Of a stretch of DNA of 21,513 nucleotides, positions 14,303 through 21,513 are shown in pieces (position 1 is the stretch's first letter; every line of letters starts with the position of its first letter). The stretch comes from Thermodesulfovibrio sp. (GTDB lineage: Bacteria; Nitrospirota; Thermodesulfovibrionia; Thermodesulfovibrionales; JdFR-85), in the NCBI GenBank assembly GCA_027050975.1, contig JALUAR010000041.1, forward strand, positions 2,647-24,159, written 5' to 3'. The position numbers and the translations under genes are program-made. The notes below the pieces were generated by a model. That model made no database searches and was not told where the DNA came from. It saw only the letters and a list, made by a program, of their open reading frames with translations.

Positions 14303-14566
14303 TCCCTGAGGAGGGACATTTTTGTGCTTTTTCGATTAGTCATGTAAAGGCAGGGGGCTGCTCTAAACAGGATGATACCCGGAAGGCAGGGTGCGGGAAT
14401 TGTGCTAATTAGTTTAAAATATTAGTAGAAAACCCTGCCTGAGCAGGAAGCAATAGTTCTATCTCATTGAAGCTGCTGTTTTTATCTGGAACTTGACGGT
14501 ACAGGCTAAAAAGATTTTGACCGGATTTAACATGGCAGCAGTTTAATGAGAAGGTGAGGTGTAAGA
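14303..14566 (+). promoter_or_regulatory. Long structured 5' leader with competing hairpins
   Basis: The stretch has no gene. Visible pairings: TCCCT/AGGGA at 14303-14316 at the 5' end; GCAG/CTGC at 14350-14361; a perfect 9-bp AGGCAGGGT (14384-14392) with ACCCTGCCT (14432-14440), enclosing CTAAT/ATTAG (14405-14425); CCTGC/GCAGG at 14434-14447; AGCAG (14442-14446) with CTGCT (14473-14477), extended by CAAT/ATTG and followed by TTTTT (14479-14483), a weak terminator-like hairpin. CAGCAG at 14536-14541 can also pair CTGCTG 14473-14478. The middle elements share bases and so exclude each other, as in an attenuator. I recognise no named riboswitch. Confidence 0.4.
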
Positions 14567-15088
14567 GTGATGAAGATAATAGTTTCTGAAATAGAGGAAG
14601 AAGGGGTAACTGTTGATCTTTCCGAGACCTATCAACAACCCTCGGGGCTAAAATCACTGGGACCGATCAGTGCCCATCTGGTGATTGAAAGGATTGGAGA
14701 GGAGGTTACTGTTAACGGTGATATCACTGGAGTGGTTAATCTACAATGTAGCCGTTGTTTGATCGATTTCCAAAAGGAGGTTTCACTGAGCGTAGATCTC
14801 ATTTATCACCCTCTTAAGGAGGTCTCATCAGAGGAGGCTTATGAGATCCCGAGGGATGAAACAGACATAGGGTTCTATCGGAACGATGAGCTGGATATTT
14901 CGGAAATGGTCAAGGAGCAGGTGTTACTGAACCTGCCCATGAAGCCTCTTTGCGATGAGCAGTGCAAGGGGCTTTGTCCGATGTGTGGTGCGGATCTGAA
15001 TCTTCAGCCCTGCGACTGTTCCAGAGAGGATATTGATCCAAGGCTTGCAAAATTAAAAAAGTTACTTTTAGATAGAAAGGAGAGTTAA
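14567..15088 (+). CDS. yceD: YceD/DUF177 family protein
   Basis: 173 residues. The family is usually encoded just before rpmF, as here, and in E. coli and plants is linked to 23S rRNA or large-subunit maturation. A central LQCSRCLIDFQKEV and a C-terminal metal-binding block C-x3-C-x3-C-x2-C (CDEQCKGLCPMC, then CDCSREDIDPRLAKL) mark it. The start is GTG 14567 or ATG 14570; AGGTGAGG lies seven bases before the GTG and ten before the ATG, so both are possible. It ends one base before rpmF. The long leader upstream may control the whole block. Confidence 0.9.
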   Translation: MMKIIVSEIEEEGVTVDLSETYQQPSGLKSLGPISAHLVIERIGEEVTVNGDITGVVNLQCSRCLIDFQKEVSLSVDLIYHPLKEVSSEEAYEIPRDETDIGFYRNDELDISEMVKEQVLLNLPMKPLCDEQCKGLCPMCGADLNLQPCDCSREDIDPRLAKLKKLLLDRKES

Positions 15089-15089
15089 A

Positions 15090-15281
15090 ATGGCCAATCC
15101 ACATTCCCGACATTCAAGGTGCAGAAGGGACAAAAGAAGGGCTAATTGGAAAGGCTCTATCCCAAATCTGATAAAATGTCCTGAATGTGGGGAGTACAAG
15201 CTGCCCCACAGAGTGTGTCTGAGTTGTGGTACCTATAACTCCAGGAAGGTAATAGAGATAGTAGAAAAAGAAGAGTTATGA
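15090..15281 (+). CDS. rpmF: 50S ribosomal protein bL32
   Basis: 63 residues, normal length. The basic N-terminus (RCRRDKRRANWKG) enters 23S rRNA. The zinc-binding C+ form is present: Cys30-x2-Cys33 (CPECGEYKLPHR) and Cys43-x2-Cys46 (CLSCGTYNSRKVI). The Cys11 in the N-terminal arm is additional to the usual four. SD AAAGGAGAG before ATG 15090 is inside the yceD end. Its TGA overlaps the plsX ATG (ATGA), implying translational coupling. Confidence 0.98.
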   Translation: MANPHSRHSRCRRDKRRANWKGSIPNLIKCPECGEYKLPHRVCLSCGTYNSRKVIEIVEKEEL

Positions 15282-16321
15282 AGGTAGTCCTTGATGCTAT
15301 GGGGGGAGATTATGCCCCCAGTGTTACAGTAGAAGGTGCTGTTGAGACAGTAAATGAAGTTGAGGATATAGAGATAATCCTTGTTGGTAGTGAAGACCTG
15401 ATCTGGAAGGAGCTCCGCAACAAATCCTATCCTGCTGAGCGGATCTCTATTGTGCATGCCTCACAGACTGTCTCAATGGATGAGAAGGTCTCACTCGCAC
15501 TCAGAAGGAAGAAGGACTCCTCCATAAGACGCGGAATCGAGCTGGTCAGGGAAGGCAAGGCAGATGCCTTTGTAAGTGCAGGACATTCCGGTGTTGTTAT
15601 GGCAACAGCCCTTTTGAGGCTTGGAAAACTTACCGGGGTGAGCCGTCCAGCTATAGCCGCCACAATGCCCACCATGAAGGGACGATTTATACTTATTGAT
15701 GCTGGTGCAAATGTGGATTCCGAGCCTTTAAATCTCTTTCAGTTTGCTCTTATGGGCAGTGCATACTCAAGCAGAATTTATGGCGTGTCCAATCCCAAGA
15801 TAGCCCTTCTTAGCATAGGTGAGGAGGATACAAAGGGTAATGATCTTACAAGAGAGACATTCAAGCTTCTCAGTAAGTCAGATCTTAACTTTGTAGGAAA
15901 TATCGAAGGTAAGGATATATTCAAGGGTGAAGTGGATGTTGTGGTCTGCGATGGCTTTATAGGAAATATTGCTTTGAAAATCAGTGAAGGTCTTGCAGAG
16001 ACGGTAATGAAGATGCTTAAAAAGGAGATCGTGGATATAATAACCGGAAGACTTGCCTATCTTTTAATGAAACCGGCAATTAAAAACTTCAAAAAGAAGA
16101 CGGACTATGCTGAGTACGGAGGGGCTCCTCTTCTTGGCATCAATGGTACCTGCATAATAAGTCACGGAAGGTCATCTGCCAAGGCTATCCGTAATGCCTT
16201 GAAGCTTGCTAACAGATTTGCTCAGCAGAAATTCAGTGAGGTTATAGCCTATGAGCTGCAGCGATATGCTGAAGAGATGAAATCCGTTCTTCATGAGACT
16301 GCTGTTCAGGAGGTCCATTAA
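15278..16321 (+). CDS. plsX: Phosphate acyltransferase PlsX (acyl-ACP:phosphate)
   Basis: 347 residues. It converts acyl-ACP and phosphate to acyl-phosphate, which PlsY uses to acylate glycerol 3-phosphate at the start of phospholipid synthesis; it is a peripheral membrane enzyme. N-terminal VLDAMGGDYAP, GHSGVVMA, LIDAGANVD, SIGEEDTKGN, DVVVCDGFIGNIALK and YAEYGGAPLLGINGTCIISHG are all characteristic. It overlaps rpmF by four bases and ends two bases before fabH, so phospholipid and fatty-acid initiation are co-expressed with a ribosomal protein. Confidence 0.98.
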   Translation: MKVVLDAMGGDYAPSVTVEGAVETVNEVEDIEIILVGSEDLIWKELRNKSYPAERISIVHASQTVSMDEKVSLALRRKKDSSIRRGIELVREGKADAFVSAGHSGVVMATALLRLGKLTGVSRPAIAATMPTMKGRFILIDAGANVDSEPLNLFQFALMGSAYSSRIYGVSNPKIALLSIGEEDTKGNDLTRETFKLLSKSDLNFVGNIEGKDIFKGEVDVVVCDGFIGNIALKISEGLAETVMKMLKKEIVDIITGRLAYLLMKPAIKNFKKKTDYAEYGGAPLLGINGTCIISHGRSSAKAIRNALKLANRFAQQKFSEVIAYELQRYAEEMKSVLHETAVQEVH

Positions 16322-16323
16322 TA

Positions 16324-17307
16324 TTGTATAGATCCAGGATAACCGGTACAGGCTCCTACATTCCTGAAAAGATAATTACCAATTTTGATTTAGAAAAGAT
16401 GGTGGAAACCTCTGATGAATGGATCAGAGAGAGGACAGGTATCAGGGAAAGAAGGATGGCTGCCCCTGAGGAGGCTGCCTCTGATCTGGCACTAAAGGCA
16501 TCAAAGGCTGCCCTGAAGGCTGCCGGCATTAAGGCGAAGGACCTTGATTTAATCCTGGTGGCTACTGTAAGCGGAGATATGATACTGCCCTCGACAGCCT
16601 GTATCCTCCAGCATAAACTTAAGGCAAAACATATTGCTGCCTTTGATATAAATGCTGCATGCTCAGGGTTCATATATGCCCTTTCCGTTGCTGACAGCTA
16701 CATACGTGCAGGTATTTATCAGAGGATACTGGTTGTTGGTTCGGAGGTTCTGTCAAGGATAACAGACTGGCAGGATCGAACCACATGTGTTCTCCTTGGT
16801 GATGGTGCAGGTGCTGTTGTACTGGAGCGGAGCAATGATGATTCCCGGGGCATCATAGATATCAAACTTCATGCAGACGGTTCTATGTGGGATCTTCTTC
16901 ATGTGCCTGCAGGAGGCTCCAGAATGCCAGCATCAGAGAAGACCGTAAAGGAGAGAATGCATTACATCAGGATGAGAGGCAATGAGACCTTCAAGATTGC
17001 CGTAAGGACGCTTGCCAAGCTTGTAACAGATACCCTCAAAGACAACGGGATTGAGCCTGAAGAACTCGCCTTGCTTATACCTCATCAGGCAAATCATCGG
17101 ATAATTGCTGCCACAGCCAAACGCCTTGGTATAGGACTTGACCGGGTGATGCTAAACCTTGACCGTTATGGCAATACATCAGCTGCTTCCATCCCCATCG
17201 CTCTTGACGAGGCAGTAAGAAAGGGCAGGATAAAAGATGGAGATTATATTATGTTAGAGGCCTTTGGCGGTGGGCTAACCTGGGGTTCTGCACTAATAAG
17301 ATGGTAG
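16324..17307 (+). CDS. fabH: 3-oxoacyl-ACP synthase III (FabH), TTG start
   Basis: 327 residues. It condenses a short acyl-CoA (usually acetyl-CoA) with malonyl-ACP to begin fatty-acid synthesis. The catalytic triad is intact: Cys113 in NAACSGF, His254 in PHQANHRI, Asn284 in YGNTSAAS. DEWIRERTGIRERR and GGLTWGSALIRW are family marks. The start is TTG 16324, ten bases after AGGAGG in the plsX end; no ATG lies near the expected N-terminus. Last gene of the block; it is followed by a weak CTTTA/TAAAG hairpin and the opposing cyclase. Confidence 0.97.
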   Translation: MYRSRITGTGSYIPEKIITNFDLEKMVETSDEWIRERTGIRERRMAAPEEAASDLALKASKAALKAAGIKAKDLDLILVATVSGDMILPSTACILQHKLKAKHIAAFDINAACSGFIYALSVADSYIRAGIYQRILVVGSEVLSRITDWQDRTTCVLLGDGAGAVVLERSNDDSRGIIDIKLHADGSMWDLLHVPAGGSRMPASEKTVKERMHYIRMRGNETFKIAVRTLAKLVTDTLKDNGIEPEELALLIPHQANHRIIAATAKRLGIGLDRVMLNLDRYGNTSAASIPIALDEAVRKGRIKDGDYIMLEAFGGGLTWGSALIRW

Positions 17308-17321
17308 CTTTATTTTTAAAG
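17308..17321. terminator. Weak bidirectional terminator between convergent genes
   Basis: CTTTA-TTTT-TAAAG, a 5-bp AT stem, is all the structure between fabH and the cyclase gene. It may help end both messages but is weak. Confidence 0.25.
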
Positions 17322-19343
17322 TGTAACTGTCCTGTCCTTCCCTTCAACCTTTGCCTTGTAGAGAGCACGGTCGGCTGTGCGAATCAGATTTTCAAGAGGG
17401 TCTCCGCATAAAGGATACATTGCAATCCCTATACTTACGGTTAGATGTTCTCTGGGGAATCTCTGCCATGTGGGAGGAATGAGTTCTTTTATATTTGTCC
17501 TTACTCGTTCAGCTACCTTGAATGCCTCATCAGAGGATGTCTGAGGCATTATGATAGCGAACTCCTCACCACCGAATCTTACGAGAATATCATTTGCTCG
17601 TATGCTGCTATTCATAATCGAGGCAATCTCTTTTAGCACCAGATCGCCTGCCGGATGTCCTTCTGTATCATTGAAAAGCTTGAAGTCATCAATATCAACA
17701 ATTGCAAGAGAAAAGGGAAGATTATAGCGCTTTGATCTGAGGTACTCTTCATTGAGCCTGACATTAAAGTAGCGTCTATTATAAAGACCTGTGAGAGGGT
17801 CTGTTATGGAAAGCTCTCTCATCTGTTCGGATACAGCGTAGCAGTTCGAGAGCTTTATAAGAACAGAGGTCTGCAGGGCGAAATGATTCAGCGTGGCAAG
17901 GTCATCCTCTGTGAAAGGTTCACCGGAGTATTTGTCTGCCAGGTTTAATATGCCGACTACTTCATCGGCAATCTTCAGGGGTATGCTGACACAGGAGTGG
18001 GTCCGAAAAATGGATTTCGGTGCCACGCCGAACTTTTTCATACTCTCTTCATTGGTAATCAACACCGGTGTAGCCTCCTCAAATGCCTTTCCAGCTATTC
18101 CCTCTCCCTTTTTGACTTTTATATCGTACATCAGGTAGGGATTAATTCCTTTTACAGCCGATACCTTGAGAGTGGAGTCATCTTCAGAGGGCAGTAGCAG
18201 AGAGCACTTTTCCGCATCTACCAAAGAGGCTGCCTCATTAACAATGCCCTGGTACAGCTTGTGGCTATCCCGGTAAAGGAAATAGAGATTAGCCACCTTT
18301 AATGAAACCAGATTGATCAACTCAAGCTGTTTCTTCTGCATCTGACCGACGCATCTGACATTACAGAGGTATGCTGTAAGCTGACAGAGGTGCTGTATGG
18401 ACTGTATTGCATCCCTGTCAAGCAGGGTATTGAAAACAGCCAAAAGGGCAAAGATCCTGGAGTTAGAGTATATAGGAAAGAGATACATGGAGAGTATCTC
18501 CTCCGGAAGTCCCAGCCTGAAAAGTTCATAACTGTCCATTACAGAAACGGGTTCTTTTCGTTGACAGGCTTTGCTTACATAGTGATTGTTTTCAGGAAGT
18601 GTGAATTCCTGAAGTAAGTTGCTCTTTCTGCCTCCGGCTATCTCCACGGAATAATGACTGTTCTGTTGAGCAAAGACTGCTACGGTATCGGCATCAAAAA
18701 GGAAAAGAACAGAGTTCAGCACTTCGGTAAAGATCTCCCTAAGAGGTGCCTCGGTTTTTATATTTGTGGCAAGGGTGATTATTGTCTTTGCCCAATGCCA
18801 TCTCCTTGTGAGTTCCTCCTTCTCGAAACAGCTGGCCAGGGTAACCTCTAAAAGCCTTTGTATCTCCTTTGAGAGAGGAAGAATTCTTTTTCTGGGGAGG
18901 ATGGTTATTTTCTTGAGCCATGTGTGAAGATCCGTGGCCGGAAGACCAAACTCTCTGGCGTGCTCTGTGTAGAAGGATTCAAAGTCCTCAGTCTGCAGAT
19001 AACATGCTTCGGCAACAGCAACAAGAGTTAAATCCCTGTATTGAAGTGGGATAAAGACGTGGTATTGCCTGGTAGGTCCCTTAACGAAAAAAGGTGTTCT
19101 GCGCTTCACGGCAAAAGAGAAGTGGAGGTCAAAAAACTCATTGTAAAGTCTTTTTCCGAGACTGCTCTTCTTTATCTCCGCCAGTAGCGGATCGTCACAG
19201 GGAGGTGTTATCAGGGCCCTTTTCCTGTCATCAAAAAGTGACAGCTTCAGTTCTGTCAACACAGAGAGCGCATTCAAGGTTTTTGATATGGCATTAATGT
19301 CCAGATAGGTAGTTAACATAATGAACGCGCCCCCAAGTTCCAT
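17316..19343 (-). CDS. Diguanylate cyclase with unknown N-terminal domain and two GAF-like regions
   Basis: 675 residues. The GGDEF domain (about 515-675) has DPLTGLYNRRYF, VDIDDFKLFND and an intact GGEEF at 591-595, so it should make c-di-GMP from two GTP. RAND at 582-585, five residues before GGEEF, is the product-inhibition I-site RxxD. A clear GAF domain covers about 375-510 and a weaker GAF-like segment about 195-330. Residues 1-190 form a domain I cannot name (FFDLHFSFAVKRRTPFFVKGP). No membrane segment is seen, so input is probably cytosolic. Start is uncertain: ATG 19343 lacks a close SD, and ATG 19319 (MLTTYLDINAIS) is an alternative. 85 bases separate it from slipin on the same strand. 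Confidence 0.93.
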   Translation of the reverse strand: MELGGAFIMLTTYLDINAISKTLNALSVLTELKLSLFDDRKRALITPPCDDPLLAEIKKSSLGKRLYNEFFDLHFSFAVKRRTPFFVKGPTRQYHVFIPLQYRDLTLVAVAEACYLQTEDFESFYTEHAREFGLPATDLHTWLKKITILPRKRILPLSKEIQRLLEVTLASCFEKEELTRRWHWAKTIITLATNIKTEAPLREIFTEVLNSVLFLFDADTVAVFAQQNSHYSVEIAGGRKSNLLQEFTLPENNHYVSKACQRKEPVSVMDSYELFRLGLPEEILSMYLFPIYSNSRIFALLAVFNTLLDRDAIQSIQHLCQLTAYLCNVRCVGQMQKKQLELINLVSLKVANLYFLYRDSHKLYQGIVNEAASLVDAEKCSLLLPSEDDSTLKVSAVKGINPYLMYDIKVKKGEGIAGKAFEEATPVLITNEESMKKFGVAPKSIFRTHSCVSIPLKIADEVVGILNLADKYSGEPFTEDDLATLNHFALQTSVLIKLSNCYAVSEQMRELSITDPLTGLYNRRYFNVRLNEEYLRSKRYNLPFSLAIVDIDDFKLFNDTEGHPAGDLVLKEIASIMNSSIRANDILVRFGGEEFAIIMPQTSSDEAFKVAERVRTNIKELIPPTWQRFPREHLTVSIGIAMYPLCGDPLENLIRTADRALYKAKVEGKDRTVTL

Positions 19344-19428
19344 TAAAAATCGAACAACCCCTCTTTTTCACAACCTGCTTCTGTAATGCCCCAGCAGAAC
19401 TGATCCCATCAGAAATAGGGATTACTTT

Positions 19429-20199
19429 TTAATCTTTCTTTTCCAGTTTTTCAAGAAAGGGCTTGATCAGGTCCATTGGAACAGGGAATACAACGGTTGA
19501 GTTCTTCTCAGAGGCGATCTCTGTCAGGGTCTGTAGGAATCTCAGCTGAAGCGCAGTAGGCTGAGTGGCCAGAATCTTTGCTGCGTCTGCCAATTTTTGC
19601 GAGGCCTGGAATTCACCTTCGGCATGGATGACCTTGGCTCTTCTTTCCCTCTCTGCCTCTGCCTGGCGGGCAATAGCCCTGAGTATCTCCTGAGGAAGAT
19701 CAACGTTTTTTACCTCAACAGCTGAAACCTTTATGCCCCAGGGCTCTGTCTGAAAATCAATAATCCTCTGCAGTTCGGCGTTTACCTCATCCCTTTTTGA
19801 GAGGAGTTCATCGAGTTGGCTCTGTCCAACCACGCTTCTTAGCGTTGTCTGAGCAATCTGGCTTGTTGCGAAATAGAAGTCTTCCACCTCTGTGATAGCC
19901 TTTATGGGATCCATTACCCTGAAGTATACAACGGCATTCACCTTGACAGAAACATTGTCTCTTGTTATTACATCCTGGGGTGGTACATCCATGGTGACAG
20001 TACGAAGGCTCACCCTTACGAGCTTATCAATTATGGGCACAATGATAATCAGACCGGGGCCCTTTACAGGAATTATCCTTCCAAGTCTGAAGACCACACC
20101 TCGTTCATACTCTTTTAACACCTTTATTGCACTTGTAAGGAAATACCCTATCAAAAAGACAATAAAGATTATGCTCAAAATCTGTGGTGGAATAATCAT
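19429..20199 (-). CDS. Slipin/stomatin-like SPFH membrane protein
   Basis: 256 residues. One N-terminal hydrophobic segment (about 5-25), then the band-7/SPFH domain (EYERGVVFRLGRI, KGPGLIIIVPIIDKL, TMDVPPQDVITRDNVSVKV, RVMDPIKAI, TTLRSVVGQSQLDELLSKR), a coiled-coil helix (QAEAERERRAKVIHAEGEFQASQKL) and a tail. Such proteins form ring scaffolds on the inner membrane. The gene starts inside the nfeD stop (ATGA, 4-base overlap), the classical NfeD-slipin pair in which NfeD cleaves the C-terminal tail of the slipin. It may take part in membrane quality control. Confidence 0.95.
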   Translation of the reverse strand: MIIPPQILSIIFIVFLIGYFLTSAIKVLKEYERGVVFRLGRIIPVKGPGLIIIVPIIDKLVRVSLRTVTMDVPPQDVITRDNVSVKVNAVVYFRVMDPIKAITEVEDFYFATSQIAQTTLRSVVGQSQLDELLSKRDEVNAELQRIIDFQTEPWGIKVSAVEVKNVDLPQEILRAIARQAEAERERRAKVIHAEGEFQASQKLADAAKILATQPTALQLRFLQTLTEIASEKNSTVVFPVPMDLIKPFLEKLEKKD

Positions 20200-21488
20200 T
20201 CCCTTACCTCCCTTTTAACCTTTATTCGGAGTCCTGAAACAGACTCCACCTTTATTCTTTCGCCCTTTTTTATGGGCTCATCACTGTAAGCCTGCCAGTA
20301 CTCGCCCCTGACAAGGGCCATTCCGTCATGATATATGTCCGTATGTGCCACTCCTTCAATGCCTACTATCCCCTCAACTCCGGTTACGGGCTTTCTCTTC
20401 CATGCCTTGAGGGCAAGCCCCAATATTACCGTGAAAAATCCTGCTGTAAGCAATGTGGCAGGTACAACAAGATAAAGGGAGAGCTTCAGAAACGGAGCAG
20501 GGCTTTCAAAGAGCATAAGAGAGCCTATTACCATGGATATAAGCCCACCGATAGTTAACACACCGTGGGATGTGATCTTGACTTCAAGGGCAAAGAGTAT
20601 AATGGCCAGTATTATCAGCAGCAGACCGGCATAATTTACCGGCAGTGTCTGGAATGCATAGAAGGCAAGAATAAGGCATATTCCACCTACTACACCAGGG
20701 AATATTGCTCCAGGATTGGTAAGCTCAAAGAAAAGGCCGTAAAAACCAAGAAGCATGAGTATATAGGCAACATTTGGATTGCTAATCATGGCAAGAATCT
20801 TCAGCCTTACACCCATGTCTTCCTTTCTCTGGAGGGCGTCTTTGGTATGCAGGGTCTTTTCCCCGGATACTACCTCGACAGTACGTCCGTCTATCTTTTC
20901 AAGGAGATCCGACAGGTTGTTGCTTATCAGGTCTATAACACCCAGTTTTAATGCCTCCTGGGCTGTAACAGATACACTCTTTCTTACAGCCTCCTCTACC
21001 CATTTGATATTCCGTCCTCTTCGTTCGGCTATGGATTTTATGTAAGCCACGGCATCGTTTGTTGCCTTCTCCACCATGGTTTTGTCCATTTTGCCGCCAA
21101 TGCCCACGGGATGGGCAGCGCCTATGTTTGTGCCCGGTGCCATGGCAGCTATATGGGCAGCCATGGTAATAAACACACCTGCTGAGGCAGCCCTTGCACC
21201 TGATGGAGCTACATACACCACCACAGGGACATTGCTGGCATTTATGGCCTTTATTATGGATCGCATAGACAGGTCAAGCCCTCCAGGTGTATCAAGCATG
21301 ATTATAAGGGCCTCCATGGAGGACTCGTTTGCCTTCTCTATGCTCTTTTCAATGTACTCGGAGGTGACGGGATTGATTACGCCTTGCACCGTTATCACCA
21401 TGACCTCTTTTCTGTCAACGCTGTAGAGGGGAGCAGTGAGACAGAGGAGTGAAAGAAACAGCCATATGCTAAGTAGTTTGGCTTTCAT
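20196..21488 (-). CDS. nfeD: NfeD/ClpP-class membrane serine protease
   Basis: 430 residues. Signal sequence at 1-22; ClpP-like protease domain at about 28-225 with the Ser102/Lys141 dyad (SGARAASAGVFI, MVEKATNDAVAY) and DTPGGL; four or five membrane helices at about 230-370; C-terminal OB-fold NfeD domain at about 375-430. It is the full-length type, cutting its slipin partner encoded immediately downstream. No SD precedes ATG 21488. An extended -10-like TGTGATAAT ends six bases before the ATG and a TATAAT lies at 21512-21507, so a leaderless or very short 5' UTR is possible. Its distal promoter may lie beyond the window. Confidence 0.95.
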   Translation of the reverse strand: MKAKLLSIWLFLSLLCLTAPLYSVDRKEVMVITVQGVINPVTSEYIEKSIEKANESSMEALIIMLDTPGGLDLSMRSIIKAINASNVPVVVYVAPSGARAASAGVFITMAAHIAAMAPGTNIGAAHPVGIGGKMDKTMVEKATNDAVAYIKSIAERRGRNIKWVEEAVRKSVSVTAQEALKLGVIDLISNNLSDLLEKIDGRTVEVVSGEKTLHTKDALQRKEDMGVRLKILAMISNPNVAYILMLLGFYGLFFELTNPGAIFPGVVGGICLILAFYAFQTLPVNYAGLLLIILAIILFALEVKITSHGVLTIGGLISMVIGSLMLFESPAPFLKLSLYLVVPATLLTAGFFTVILGLALKAWKRKPVTGVEGIVGIEGVAHTDIYHDGMALVRGEYWQAYSDEPIKKGERIKVESVSGLRIKVKREVRE

Positions 21489-21513
21489 TGATTTATTATC
21501 ACATATATTATAT
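21489..21513 (-). promoter_or_regulatory. AT-rich promoter region of nfeD-slipin (cut by window end)
   Basis: Two -10-like boxes, TATAAT at 21512-21507 and GATAAT preceded by TGT at 21502-21494, lie just before the ATG. No -35 can be judged because the window ends. Confidence 0.35.

Noticed and set aside
14340..14450. A cobalamin, c-di-GMP-I or fluoride riboswitch
   Set aside because: None of the conserved core sequences of these classes is present; only generic stems are visible.
14492..14525. A third promoter starting with TTGACG
   Set aside because: No acceptable -10 box at 16-19 bases downstream.
20565..20951. A 128-codon plus-strand frame with several Tyr and Gln
   Set aside because: It is antisense to the membrane helices of NfeD and its composition is an artefact of that.
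1..21513. CRISPR arrays, tRNA or rRNA genes, insertion sequences, prophage or toxin-antitoxin loci
   Set aside because: No direct-repeat arrays, cloverleaf-like sequences, transposase motifs or paired small toxin/antitoxin genes were seen on either strand.

Overview
The window looks like chromosomal backbone from a Gram-negative, probably anaerobic bacterium of moderate GC with strong environmental signalling. Nitrospirota (Thermodesulfovibrio-like) or a neighbouring Desulfobacterota lineage would fit. The hints are two-component proteins of that style, a DUF3047 protein, a Glu-tailed zinc-ribbon protein, the yceD-rpmF-plsX-fabH block and an NfeD/slipin pair. This placement is inference and no rRNA is present to test it. 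No insertion sequence, phage, tRNA, rRNA or CRISPR array was seen.

Layout. (1) 1-3998 is a signalling block: the C-terminal end of a histidine kinase, an Rcp1-like single-domain receiver, a REC-PAS-PAS-kinase-REC hybrid, and on the other strand a zinc-ribbon protein fused to a receiver. (2) 4046-4711 has no standard-size gene. It holds a compact minus-strand unit (sigma70 promoter, 5' hairpin, GTG-started 20-residue Cys/Lys peptide, terminator-like hairpin) and a decayed four-helix-bundle (IVS protein) gene. (3) 4712-8295 (+) carries a secreted DUF3047 protein, two parS sites, parA-parB, and a DAHP synthase. (4) 8301-13956 (-) carries a membrane hybrid kinase and a run of closely packed genes read as thiF/moeB-like, pfkB-like, zinc-ribbon protein, hisH, ferredoxin, nth. 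The nth gene (endonuclease III) has no in-frame ATG, GTG or TTG anywhere and appears to start at ATA behind a strong Shine-Dalgarno (SD) sequence. (5) 13957-14566 is a dense regulatory interval: a divergent promoter, a perfect promoter followed about 60 nt later by a strong terminator (candidate small RNA), a second promoter, and a roughly 260-nt leader with competing hairpins ahead of yceD. (6) 14567-17307 (+) is yceD-rpmF-plsX-fabH, linking ribosomal protein L32 to phospholipid and fatty-acid initiation. (7) 17316-21488 (-) carries a GAF-GGDEF diguanylate cyclase and the nfeD-slipin membrane protease/scaffold pair.

How it fits together. Chromosome segregation (ParAB with parS), shikimate and histidine synthesis, membrane-lipid initiation and DNA repair are housekeeping functions. 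They are interleaved with sensory proteins that mostly lack DNA-binding outputs, which suggests control by phosphotransfer and protein-protein contacts, and c-di-GMP from the cyclase. The least ordinary items are the microprotein unit near 4.1 kb, the small RNA near 14.2 kb with the structured leader after it, and the ATA-started nth.
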